Shown: positions 8,801 through 17,308 of the stretch, in pieces
Position numbering within the stretch: position 1 is the first letter of the stretch
Layout: each line of letters begins with the position of its first letter
NCBI GenBank assembly: GCA_037968895.1
Contig: JBBKWJ010000145.1
Location: 1-48,539, forward strand
Direction of reading: 5' to 3'
DNA length: 48,539 nucleotides
From: JBBKWJ01 sp037968895
GTDB taxonomy: Bacteria; Actinomycetota; Acidimicrobiia; Acidimicrobiales; SZUA-35
Notes under the pieces: generated by a model
Seen by the model: the letters and a program-made list of their open reading frames with translations, nothing else
What the model was told of the DNA's origin: nothing
The model's database searches: none
Position numbers and translations under genes: made by a program

Positions 8801-9522
8801 TCGTGACGCCCTCCCGCGAGTCGGCTGAATTCAGCCTCACTCACCGGTTCAAACCGAACTTCGTCACCAGCGACGATCTTTACTGGACGATCGCCGAGCC
8901 TGTCGAGGTTGACGAAGCGGGTCTGGGCGATTGTCGACCAGCCGGTTGGGCCAGGGGTTGCGGACAGAACGGTCTGGCGAACCGCAACCGAGATTGAGCC
9001 GGTGGGGACAGACGACTTGACCTCGGCCCGTCGGGGAATGTCCCAACGATCTGGCAAGAGACCCAAGTAACAGAACCCAGGCGCAAACCCGTTCGCCAAC
9101 ACCACTTGGCTCGCCGCGCTGTGTTCTTCGATCAGAGCCTCGGAAGAGAGACCGAGATGGCCTGCAACCTCATCAAGATCTGGCCCTCGAGATCCACCGT
9201 AGCAACAGGCAATCCGCCAGATCGTGGGGGGTTCCCAAGCGGTGGCGGCCGGCAACGCTGAATGAAGCTCATCAAGGCGAGCTGCAAGCGCACCAACATC
9301 GACTGTCTCGCTGTCGAACATCACCAGAATCGATGTTGGGGCAGGAACCAGGTTGGTTACGCCATCGATGGCTTCTTTCTGAAGGAGCGCCTCGAACCGC
9401 CAAACCGCCGCAGCAACCGATACAGCGAGTTCATGACCAAGGGTCACAAGGAGTCCTGAGTCACCTAGCTCCTCAATCCCGTCTGGCAGCTCGCGACGAA
9501 GTGGCAACGTTCGATCTGGCAC
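8797..9522 (-). CDS. pxpB: 5-oxoprolinase subunit PxpB (KipI-like)
   Basis: Protein of 241 residues of the PxpB/KipI family (allophanate-hydrolase subunit 1-like). The hallmark region GFAPGFCYLGLLPDRWDIPRRAEVKSSVPTGSI is present, with VAVRQTVLSATPGPTGWSTIAQT after it. It pairs with PxpC to form the ATP-dependent part of 5-oxoprolinase. The start used is the GTG at 9522, with AGGAG about 13 bases upstream, which is rather far; a slightly later start cannot be excluded. A short helix-turn-helix reading frame ends 25 bases upstream and may be co-transcribed. Confidence 0.84.
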   Translation of the reverse strand: MPDRTLPLRRELPDGIEELGDSGLLVTLGHELAVSVAAAVWRFEALLQKEAIDGVTNLVPAPTSILVMFDSETVDVGALAARLDELHSALPAATAWEPPTIWRIACCYGGSRGPDLDEVAGHLGLSSEALIEEHSAASQVVLANGFAPGFCYLGLLPDRWDIPRRAEVKSSVPTGSISVAVRQTVLSATPGPTGWSTIAQTRFVNLDRLGDRPVKIVAGDEVRFEPVSEAEFSRLAGGRHE

Positions 9523-9547
9523 GCCTAGAAACTAGCTCCTCATAACT

Positions 9548-9721
9548 CTACTGAGCCGCCGCTGCGCCGGTATTCGTCGCCAGACTGTCGACGACCTCGC
9601 GAGTCGAGAGGCCAGTAGCGAGGCAAATCGCCTCATTGTTGGTTGCGCCGAGCAGAAGGGCGGCCACGATCTTTCGGCGATTCGGCTCGGCCAGCAGGCC
9701 GACGAGCCTGAGAGGTTCCAT
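9548..9721 (-). CDS. Short ArsR-like helix-turn-helix protein, 57 residues
   Basis: Small frame of 57 residues beginning MEPLRLVGLLAEPNRRKIV. The pattern, an N-terminal helix with ExxRRKIVAALLLG followed by NEAICLATGLSTREVVDSL, is that of the first helices of an ArsR-type winged helix (helix 1 plus the helix-turn-helix). The usual wing and dimerisation helix are missing: after VDSLA the frame continues as a short TNTGAAAAQ tail to TAG. It is therefore a truncated regulator, a frameshift remnant or a true mini-protein. It lies between the bestrophin-like gene (23 bases upstream) and pxpB (25 bases downstream) on the same strand, so it could be the local regulator. Recognition is by pattern only. 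Confidence 0.45.
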   Translation of the reverse strand: MEPLRLVGLLAEPNRRKIVAALLLGATNNEAICLATGLSTREVVDSLATNTGAAAAQ

Positions 9722-9744
9722 GGGATGAGACTAGCTCAGAGCCC

Positions 9745-10569
9745 TCAGCCGATCCTCGGTTGTGTCGCTGCCAAGAGACGGTCGTTGAATTTCTCCGCGT
9801 TGATCATTAGGTCGTCGCGCCCAACTTGATCAAAGGGGTCTTCCAGATGCTCCTGGATGTTGTCGAGACTCACTAGCACCACGCTGAGAAGGACCGGGAT
9901 CACATACGCAAGTTCCGCGCTGTATTCCAGCGATTGGGCAGCGAAGTAAGGCCCATACAAGATGGGGATAGCGACTATGAAGAACTTGGAGTACGCGCGA
10001 AGCGTCTGGGGTGTGCGGTACTGGTACACGTGCTTGATGTGCTCGAACGAGACAACCATCTTTGAAAGAAATTGATTACAGCGCGACGCTTCCCCCGAAG
10101 GAAGTCCATGGGCCCGCATCTTGTTGATAAACACAGAGAGCTCAGAGAAGGCATCGTGCACCCGCTGTTCGTGACGGTTGATCTCGGCCACCGGGCTTTC
10201 AAACAAGTTGCGGCACGCCAGCATTAGCTCAAAGAGGCGTTCACGCATGCCGTCCTGCAGCGCGGGGTCGGCGTCGGGGAGCCAGTCTCGAGCAGCAAAG
10301 AACAGTGCGGTGCCGTTGGCTTTCATTGCGCCGTAGTCGTCAAGCGCCGCCTCCCGTCGCTTATAGGCCCCGCCGATTGAGAAGACGATCGGGAAGATAA
10401 CCGCGGTGCCGATGAGCGTCAGAGGAAAGTCAGCGTAGAAACCGTAGCGGCGACAGAGCCACGTCGAGAAGACAGCGAGCGCGACCGTGGCCAGCGTATG
10501 GCTGTTGACGATCGACTGGAGACCTTGGGTGTATCGATACAACACGTCTCTCCAATCGGCCGTTCGCAT
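9745..10569 (-). CDS. Bestrophin-like (UPF0187-type) membrane protein
   Basis: Membrane protein of about 274 residues with hydrophobic segments near the N-terminus (HTLATVALAVFSTWLC and FPLTLIGTAVIFPIVFSIGG), a long helical cytoplasmic middle, and two more segments late (FFIVAIPILYGPYFA and YVIPVLLSVVLVSLDNI). The late stretch ends in IQEHLEDPFDQVG, which resembles the acidic ExxEDPF cluster of bacterial bestrophins, the pentameric anion or cation channels. The longer reading starting at 10641 would encode the left arm of the groEL terminator as protein, so the ATG at 10569 (MRTADWRDVLYRY) is preferred. No strong Shine-Dalgarno is seen at either start. Channel function is inferred from the family. 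Confidence 0.6.
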   Translation of the reverse strand: MRTADWRDVLYRYTQGLQSIVNSHTLATVALAVFSTWLCRRYGFYADFPLTLIGTAVIFPIVFSIGGAYKRREAALDDYGAMKANGTALFFAARDWLPDADPALQDGMRERLFELMLACRNLFESPVAEINRHEQRVHDAFSELSVFINKMRAHGLPSGEASRCNQFLSKMVVSFEHIKHVYQYRTPQTLRAYSKFFIVAIPILYGPYFAAQSLEYSAELAYVIPVLLSVVLVSLDNIQEHLEDPFDQVGRDDLMINAEKFNDRLLAATQPRIG

Positions 10570-10613
10570 GAATCGTTGACCACTATCGTTCGCGAGCGGC
10601 CCGAAAACGCGAA

Positions 10614-10639
10614 GGAACCGCCGGCGAACCGGCGGTTCC
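10614..10639 (-). terminator. Hairpin terminator after groEL
   Basis: Perfect 11-base-pair stem (10614-10624 with 10629-10639) around a 4-base loop, 30 bases beyond the groEL stop on the minus strand. On that strand it is followed by TTCGCGTTTTCG, a weak U tract. It probably ends the groES-groEL transcript and separates it from the bestrophin-like gene. Confidence 0.8.
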
Positions 10640-10668
10640 ATTCAGAATTACTAGGCGCAGGGCCTGGG

Positions 10669-12306
<1,638 letters not shown>

Positions 12307-12317
12307 GTGGTATCAGC

Positions 12318-12605
12318 TCACTTTACGATCGCGAGAATGTCACGGGCGTTGAGGATCAAGTAGTCCTCACCACCGTGTGAGATCTCTGTGCCGCCGTACT
12401 TGGAGTAGACGACGGTGTCGCCAACGGCGACGTCAACAGGAATAAGGTCGCCTGTGTCTGAACGACGACCTGGGCCAACGGCGAGGACTGCGCCTTGCTG
12501 TGGCTTCTCTTTGGCGGTTTCTGGGATGACTAGACCGCTTGCAGTCGTCGACTCGGCTTCGAGTGAACGAACGACAATGCGGTCCTCTAGTGGTTGCAAA
12601 TTCAT
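12318..12605 (-). CDS. groES: Co-chaperonin GroES (10 kDa)
   Basis: Co-chaperonin of 95 residues that forms the heptameric lid of GroEL. It starts MNLQPLEDRIVV at the ATG at 12605, the universal GroES N-terminus; the longer frame upstream would run through the CIRCE operator and is not real. The GPGRRSDTGDLIPVDVAVGDTVVYSKYGG core is typical, and the mobile loop is around ETTASGLVIPETA-like residues near the N-terminus. It is the first gene of a two-gene heat-shock operon with groEL 11 bases downstream. The perfect CIRCE site ends 21 bases upstream of the start, so HrcA repression is expected. Confidence 0.98.
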   Translation of the reverse strand: MNLQPLEDRIVVRSLEAESTTASGLVIPETAKEKPQQGAVLAVGPGRRSDTGDLIPVDVAVGDTVVYSKYGGTEISHGGEDYLILNARDILAIVK

Positions 12606-12625
12606 GCAGCTCGCCTCCGGGGCAA

Positions 12626-12652
12626 TTAGCACTCTCAATGGACGAGTGCTAA
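12626..12652. promoter_or_regulatory. Perfect CIRCE operator (HrcA binding site)
   Basis: TTAGCACTC, nine spacer bases, then GAGTGCTAA: an exact match to the CIRCE consensus. It lies between the groES start and the putative promoter, where HrcA would block transcription until heat stress. No hrcA gene is in the window. Confidence 0.97.
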
Positions 12653-12685
12653 TGCTAAAGCCCGCAGCGACATTGCCCAACCTCA
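12650..12685 (-). promoter_or_regulatory. Putative groES-groEL promoter
   Basis: On the minus strand TTGGGC, a 17-base spacer and TAGCAT run into the CIRCE operator. The boxes match the vegetative consensus at 3 and 4 of 6 positions. The arrangement, with the operator overlapping or just downstream of the -10 box, is what CIRCE control needs. Start of transcription not determined. Confidence 0.4.
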
Positions 12686-12730
12686 AAACCGTCCCTCACC
12701 AAAAATATCGTCCTCAGCCGCCCTTTTCCG

Positions 12731-12783
12731 CCGAACTGGTGCCCGTGGAACAGCCTGAGGCTGTTCCACGGGCACCAGTTCGG
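12731..12783 (-). terminator. Very long perfect inverted repeat after tsaD
   Basis: A 26-base arm (12731-12756) is exactly complementary to 12758-12783 with one central base, so the RNA would form a near-loopless hairpin. It begins 9 bases past the tsaD stop. No U tract follows on the minus strand (the next bases read CGGAAAAGGG). It most simply ends the tsaE-tsaB-rimI-tsaD transcript, but the length and perfection exceed what termination needs. Confidence 0.7.
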
Positions 12784-12792
12784 GGTAATTGG

Positions 12793-13794
12793 CTAGATGG
12801 TTGGCAGTTTGAGACCTGGTTGAGCGCCGGAATCAAGTGGAGTTGCCCCATCATTGGTGAGTCGCCAGTTGGCGGCGGCTGCGATCATGGCCGCATTGTC
12901 GGTGCAAAACGCCCGAGCCGGCACCAGACACTCCAGCCCGTTGGCGGCAGCTTCCTCGGCGAAACGCTCTCGCAGACGAGAGTTCGCAGCAACCCCTCCC
13001 CCGAGACACACTCCCCTGGCGTCGACCTCATGAGCCGCCCGCATCGCCTTTGTGACGAGCACGTCGACGACAGCCTCTTGGAAGCTGGCAGCCAAGTCTT
13101 CGTTTGTGGCGTCACGATTCTTGCGCACGTAGTTGATGACCGAGGTCTTCATGCCGCTAAACGAGAAGTCGAGTCCTTCGTCGATGAGCCCACGAGGAAA
13201 CTGGATCGCGTCACGATCACCAACCTGAGACAGCTTGTCGATCGCCGGTCCACCCGGATACCCCAAGCCGAGGTAACGAGCCACCTTGTCGAACGCTTCG
13301 CCGGCAGCATCGTCGATTGTTGACCCCAAGATCCGATATTGGCCAAGCTCACGCAGTTCGACCAACATCGTGTGCCCGCCAGATACGAGCAGCACGACGA
13401 GCGGGGGTTGAAGATCGGGTCGCTCGAGGAAGGTTGCGAAAAGGTGGCCTTCCATGTGATTGACACCGATGTACGGCACGTCCCAGGCAAGGGCCAGGGC
13501 TTTGGCTGCGCTCACTCCGATGAGCAGCGCACCAATCAGTCCTGGTCCGTGAGTTGCGGCGACCGCATCGATCTCGGCGGGCGAGATGTTGGCGTCGGAG
13601 AACGCCTGCCCAACAACAGCCTCGAGCAACTCGAGGTGGGCTCGACTCGCGACCTCGGGAACGACGCCACCAAACTCGGCGTGTAGCTCGACCTGGCTCG
13701 ACACCACGTTGGACAGCACCTCGGTGCCGTCGCGAACGATGGCAACCGAGGTTTCGTCGCAACTTGTTTCGATCGCCAGAACTACGGTGCTCAT
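12793..13794 (-). CDS. tsaD: tRNA N6-threonylcarbamoyladenosine synthase subunit TsaD (Kae1/Gcp)
   Basis: Catalytic subunit of 333 residues that transfers the threonylcarbamoyl group to A37 of tRNAs reading ANN codons. ASKHA-fold signatures are IETSCDETS at 8-16, the metal-binding HMEGH motif (NHMEGHLFATF), and SGGHT. The C-terminal GGVAANSRLR segment is typical. The ATG at 13794 overlaps the rimI stop as ATGA. With TsaB and TsaE just upstream it supplies three of the four bacterial t6A proteins; TsaC, which makes threonylcarbamoyl-AMP, is not in the window. Confidence 0.98.
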   Translation of the reverse strand: MSTVVLAIETSCDETSVAIVRDGTEVLSNVVSSQVELHAEFGGVVPEVASRAHLELLEAVVGQAFSDANISPAEIDAVAATHGPGLIGALLIGVSAAKALALAWDVPYIGVNHMEGHLFATFLERPDLQPPLVVLLVSGGHTMLVELRELGQYRILGSTIDDAAGEAFDKVARYLGLGYPGGPAIDKLSQVGDRDAIQFPRGLIDEGLDFSFSGMKTSVINYVRKNRDATNEDLAASFQEAVVDVLVTKAMRAAHEVDARGVCLGGGVAANSRLRERFAEEAAANGLECLVPARAFCTDNAAMIAAAANWRLTNDGATPLDSGAQPGLKLPTI

Positions 13795-14279
13795 TGCGGC
13801 CCCGAGCAGTCAGCCCCGACGCCTGACATCTGATGAATATCGAAGCACCACATGATGATGGCGTCTTCACCGTCTTGGTAGTAGCCGGGCCTGACGCCAG
13901 CGCTATGCATGCCCAGCCGTTCGTAGAGGGCGATGGCCTCAACGTTGCTCGCCCTCACCTCAAGCGTGAGATTTGTGGCCCCACGACACACCGCTCCGAC
14001 GACCAGTCGATCACATAGCTCGGCGGCAATTCCCTGGCGTCGAGCCGAGGGGTCGACGGCAATGTTCATCAGATGGGCGTCATCACCGACGAACATGAGT
14101 CCACCGAATGCCACCGGTTGATCACCATCAAGTGCAACCAGCCAAAATCGGGAATGGACCGGCACGCTGAACTCCGCCTCAAGCAGGGAACGGCTCCACG
14201 GGTCTGGGTTGGACTTGGCCTCAATCGCAGCAACCTGGTCGAGGTGCTCGACCGTCATCTCGGAATAGGTCAGGCTCAT
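13791..14279 (-). CDS. rimI: Ribosomal protein S18-alanine N-acetyltransferase-like GNAT (RimI)
   Basis: GNAT-fold acetyltransferase of 162 residues. The acetyl-CoA pyrophosphate loop is RRQGIAAELCDRL near residues 81-93 (Q/RxxGxA type). The later segment TLEVRASNVEAIALYERLGMHSAGVRPGYYQDGEDAIIM is the RimI-family ending. RimI acetylates the N-terminus of S18 and sometimes other proteins. It sits between tsaB and tsaD, a linkage conserved across actinobacteria, and overlaps both neighbours by 4 bases. Confidence 0.93.
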   Translation of the reverse strand: MSLTYSEMTVEHLDQVAAIEAKSNPDPWSRSLLEAEFSVPVHSRFWLVALDGDQPVAFGGLMFVGDDAHLMNIAVDPSARRQGIAAELCDRLVVGAVCRGATNLTLEVRASNVEAIALYERLGMHSAGVRPGYYQDGEDAIIMWCFDIHQMSGVGADCSGPQ

Positions 14280-14923
14280 GTGTTGTGTCTCGTCTTGATG
14301 TTGATTTGCACGTCAGGTTCGCGTAGGTACATAGGCTCGATCGTTCGACCGGGCTTAGCTTCTCGCTCGGTCGCCAACCGCGCCAGAACGGAGGCCGACG
14401 GGGCCTGGTCGGCGACCAGACGTGCCCCATAGAGTTCGTGATAACGATCGCCGCCATCACCAACCACAACGTGGTCGACGTCGACGAACGCTGCGAGGTC
14501 TTCTGCTGGCCCGACAATTGCGTCGGAGGCGGAACCGTCGACCATGAACGTCTGCTGGAACACTTCGGCTCGGCGGGCGTCGATCACTGCGGTTAAGGGG
14601 CGTGCTGTTTGGCCAGCCGCGAGTATCTCAAGCGAGGTCACGCCTACGACGGGTAGGTCCAACGCAAAGGCGAGTGAACGGACCGTCGCGAGGCCGACCC
14701 GCAGGCCAGTGAACCGACCGGGGCCAACGTCGACCGCCAGGGTGTCGAGATCGTGTAACGACAGGCCCGCGGCCGCGAGGACCCGCTGCACCATTGGAGC
14801 GAGCTCCTCCGCATGTCGTCGGTCGGTTGTGATCTCTTCGAAGCCCACAACAGTGCCGCCATCGGCGACAGCAACGCCGACTACAGCGGTTGACGAGGTA
14901 ATCGCGAGAACTCGGGAACTCAT
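14276..14923 (-). CDS. tsaB: tRNA t6A biosynthesis protein TsaB
   Basis: Non-catalytic ASKHA-fold partner of TsaD, 215 residues. It starts MSSRVLAITSSTAVVGVAV and contains DTLAVDVGPGRFTGLRVGLATVRSLAFAL, the signature of TsaB/YeaZ. It dimerises with TsaD and is needed for t6A formation. The ATG at 14923 overlaps the tsaE stop by 4 bases; a longer frame starting at 14977 would overlap the tsaE C-terminus and lacks family similarity. Confidence 0.95.
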   Translation of the reverse strand: MSSRVLAITSSTAVVGVAVADGGTVVGFEEITTDRRHAEELAPMVQRVLAAAGLSLHDLDTLAVDVGPGRFTGLRVGLATVRSLAFALDLPVVGVTSLEILAAGQTARPLTAVIDARRAEVFQQTFMVDGSASDAIVGPAEDLAAFVDVDHVVVGDGGDRYHELYGARLVADQAPSASVLARLATEREAKPGRTIEPMYLREPDVQINIKTRHNT

Positions 14924-15423
14924 GTGGCGGTCCCCGGCTCGATCGAAGCTGCGAGCCCTTGTAGACGGTCGGCCCACTCGGGTCCACTCGCCTCAAACTC
15001 AATCAGACGATCGTCGTCGCCATCGCCAAGAAGCAGGCGCACAACGAGATGATCGGACGGGAGCACGGGGTCGATCTGCTCGCCCCACTCGATGACGGTC
15101 ACGCCGGTCTCCAATAACTCGGGAAGGTCGAGATCGAGCGTCTCCTCCAACTGGTCGAGGCGATAGACATCGAGGTGATTAAGCACCAGCGAGCCCTCGT
15201 AGCGATTGTGGAGTGTGAACGTGGGGCTGGTGACACGCTCTTCGATGCCGAGCCCGATCGCCACCCCTTGGGCGAAGCAGGTCTTACCCGCACCGAGGTC
15301 GCCCGCGAGCACGACGAGGTCTCCGTCACGCAAAACGCTGCTCATGGCAGTAGCCAATGCCCTGGTCTGGTCGGGCGAGGTGGAATGAACATGCACAGAC
15401 ACCCCAGGAAGGCTAACGGCCAC
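14920..15423 (-). CDS. tsaE: tRNA t6A biosynthesis ATPase TsaE
   Basis: P-loop ATPase of 167 residues that resets the TsaBD complex. The Walker A motif GDLGAGKT is at 41-48; VTSPTFTLHNRYEGSLVLNHLDVYRL and VTVIEWGEQI (Walker B-like EWGE) follow, as in YjeE/TsaE. The first 15 residues are poorly conserved, so the GTG start at 15423 is provisional; another GTG lies downstream. It is the first gene of tsaE-tsaB-rimI-tsaD. The start faces a divergent dehydratase-like gene across 45 bases, where both promoters must lie. Confidence 0.95.
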   Translation of the reverse strand: MAVSLPGVSVHVHSTSPDQTRALATAMSSVLRDGDLVVLAGDLGAGKTCFAQGVAIGLGIEERVTSPTFTLHNRYEGSLVLNHLDVYRLDQLEETLDLDLPELLETGVTVIEWGEQIDPVLPSDHLVVRLLLGDGDDDRLIEFEASGPEWADRLQGLAASIEPGTAT

Positions 15424-15468
15424 GCCCCAAAGGCGGTGCTGATGAGACGTTCGTCTACTCTGGACCGA

Positions 15469-16422
15469 ATGACAACGCCGACTACACCGGACGGGAGCGA
15501 CGCCACACTGCTCTCTCGAACAACGATCGAACGGGCTGCGTCGACGATCGCTGGCCTTGTCCGTCGCACGCCCGTGCTCACAATGCCAGGCCGTTCCTTA
15601 GGCGTCGATTCTCAGGTGACCTTCAAGCTTGAGTTCCTCCAGGCGAGCGGCACATTTAAGGGGCGCGGTGCGGCCAACTTCGTGGCTACCGCGGATGTGC
15701 CGGCCGCCGGCGTCATTGCCGCATCCGGAGGAAACCACGGCGCCGCGGTTGCTTGGGCAGCGAGAGAAGCCGGGTATCGAGCCACCATTTTCGTGCCAAC
15801 TATCTCGTCACCGGCCAAGGTAGACCGACTCCACGGCTACGGGGCCGAGGTCCACCAAGTGGGCGCAGTCTATGGAGAGACACTCACCGCTGCTGAGGCG
15901 TTTGCTGCCGAGTCAGGCGCGCTCGCCATCCATGCCTACAACGACCCGATCGTGATGAGCGGCGCTGGCACCGTTGCCCTCGAGTTCGAGCAGCAGGCTC
16001 CCGAACTTGATGTCGTGCTCGTTGCTTGCGGCGGAGGCGGACTTGCGGGCGGAATGGCGACGTGGATTGGCGATTCCGCTCGGCTCGTCGTCTGCGAAAC
16101 GAACACGACAAATGCGTTCGCCGCGGCACTCGAGGCCGGCGCACCGGTTGATGTCGAGGTGTCAGGGGTCGCGGCCGACGCGCTCGGCGCAACGAGGCTG
16201 GGCTCAAACCCCTGGCTGGCGCTCCAGACTGCCGAATCGGCCCTCGTGACAGACGCAGAGACAAAGGCGGCACAGCAACTGTTGTGGGATGAGTTCAGAG
16301 TCATCGTTGAGCCGGCCGCCGCAGTGCCGCTCGCCGCGCTACGAAGTGGACGAATCAATCTCGACGGCGCCACCAACATTGGCATCGTGCTCTGCGGCGC
16401 CAACGTCGCGATCACCTACTGA
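15469..16422 (+). CDS. PLP-dependent serine/threonine dehydratase-like protein (fold type II)
   Basis: Protein of 317 residues of the threonine dehydratase/serine racemase group. The PLP lysine sits in SGTFKGRGA, the SGGNHGAA loop follows, and the phosphate-binding glycine loop is CGGGGLAGG. There is no C-terminal ACT regulatory domain, so it is the short catabolic or racemase-like form rather than biosynthetic IlvA. The ATG at 15469 matches the usual N-terminus; a far longer frame from 15175 overlaps tsaE and was rejected. It is the only plus-strand gene in this half of the window and converges on the P1 peptidase gene. Threonine or serine deamination is likely; hydroxyaspartate or other beta-hydroxy amino acids are alternatives. 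Confidence 0.85.
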   Translation: MTTPTTPDGSDATLLSRTTIERAASTIAGLVRRTPVLTMPGRSLGVDSQVTFKLEFLQASGTFKGRGAANFVATADVPAAGVIAASGGNHGAAVAWAAREAGYRATIFVPTISSPAKVDRLHGYGAEVHQVGAVYGETLTAAEAFAAESGALAIHAYNDPIVMSGAGTVALEFEQQAPELDVVLVACGGGGLAGGMATWIGDSARLVVCETNTTNAFAAALEAGAPVDVEVSGVAADALGATRLGSNPWLALQTAESALVTDAETKAAQQLLWDEFRVIVEPAAAVPLAALRSGRINLDGATNIGIVLCGANVAITY

Positions 16423-16474
16423 GCCGGCGCCGGCGCCGGCGCAGCAATTAGTACACGTATCAGGTACGTGTACT
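16423..16474. terminator. Bidirectional terminator region between convergent genes
   Basis: Directly after the dehydratase-like stop lie tandem GCCGGC units (16423-16441), self-complementary on both strands. They are followed by a perfect 10-base-pair hairpin, AGTACACGTA / TACGTGTACT with loop TCAGG (16450-16474). The second hairpin covers the last codons and stop of the peptidase gene. Position between convergent genes argues for termination in both directions; neither side has a long U run. Confidence 0.6.
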
Positions 16475-17299
16475 TATGCCAACCGCTTGCTCAACCGCAA
16501 GCTGGGCAAGTAATCGGACATGAAATGGATGGGCCTCAGCGGCACCAACGCTGACGGCGACGATGGCATCGCCGTCGGCCGCGGTGTGAGCCGGATACAG
16601 GGATCGAGAGAGTCCACCATGAGCGCTTTCGGCGAGAAGCCGGCACCCAACCTTGTCGAGTGCAGCGTTGGTGAAGACGACGCCGATTGTGGTGTTGGCC
16701 CTGTCATCGACCTCCAGCTGCTGAGGAGCCCCGGGGTCTCCGTCGACTTCGCCGGACAGGAAGCCGTAAGCATTGACTGCGATCACGGCGGTCACCCAAT
16801 AGCCATCGGCGTGGACGGTCGCGATGCCAAGGCCAGACGCAGTCGGCTCCCCTCCCCACTTCGCGATCGTGCAGCCCGTCCCTGCACCAACCGGCCCGTG
16901 CTCGGGATTGGGGGTCGCCGCATCGCAGGCCAACTGTCCTTCAACTGGACCAGGTCGAACCGACGAGTCGCCGACCCCTAGGTCGAAGAGCCCAAGTCCG
17001 ATGACTATCGGAACACGGCCGAACTTCGTCTCAAAGCCGCGTTCATTCGCCTCGAGCCACTTCATCACGCCATCACAGGCCGCAAGTCCAAAGGCCGAGC
17101 CGCCAGTGAGCACTACCGCATCGATCGAAGAGACAGTCTTCGTTGGATCAAGCAGTGCGAACTCACGTGTCGCAGGTGCGCCACCGCGAACTTCGCCGGA
17201 AGCGGTATTGACCTCGGGAAACAACACCACCGTGCAGCCGGTGAGCGCGTCGTGATCGCTCCAGTGCCCAATCAGTACGTCCCCACCGAGAATCTCCAT
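16460..17299 (-). CDS. P1-family autoprocessing peptidase (DmpA / NylC-like Ntn hydrolase)
   Basis: Protein of 279 residues of peptidase family P1 (MEROPS), which includes L-aminopeptidase D-amidase/esterase DmpA and 6-aminohexanoate oligomer hydrolase NylC. The self-cleavage site is recognisable as DDRANTTIGVV, with cleavage expected between N202 and T203 so that Thr203 becomes the N-terminal nucleophile. LTGGSAFGLAACDGVMKWLE and the glycine-rich VGAGTGCTIAKWGG are family signatures. Its start is 9 bases after the mannosyltransferase-like gene's stop, so it ends the glmM-to-peptidase transcript. Its C-terminal codons form part of a terminator hairpin. Natural substrate unknown. Confidence 0.88.
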   Translation of the reverse strand: MEILGGDVLIGHWSDHDALTGCTVVLFPEVNTASGEVRGGAPATREFALLDPTKTVSSIDAVVLTGGSAFGLAACDGVMKWLEANERGFETKFGRVPIVIGLGLFDLGVGDSSVRPGPVEGQLACDAATPNPEHGPVGAGTGCTIAKWGGEPTASGLGIATVHADGYWVTAVIAVNAYGFLSGEVDGDPGAPQQLEVDDRANTTIGVVFTNAALDKVGCRLLAESAHGGLSRSLYPAHTAADGDAIVAVSVGAAEAHPFHVRLLAQLAVEQAVGISTRT

Positions 17300-17308
17300 T
17301 GCCCGACC

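Noticed and set aside
8797..9522. Allophanate hydrolase / urea amidolyase assignment for the PxpB-PxpC pair
   Set aside because: No amidase or biotin carboxylase part is nearby, and subunit lengths and motifs fit PxpB and PxpC.
10642..10668. Real coding start for the bestrophin-like protein near 10641
   Set aside because: It would translate the groEL terminator arm and has no Shine-Dalgarno.
15175..15468. N-terminal extension of the dehydratase-like gene
   Set aside because: It lies opposite tsaE, has no family similarity, and a good start at 15469 matches the usual N-terminus.
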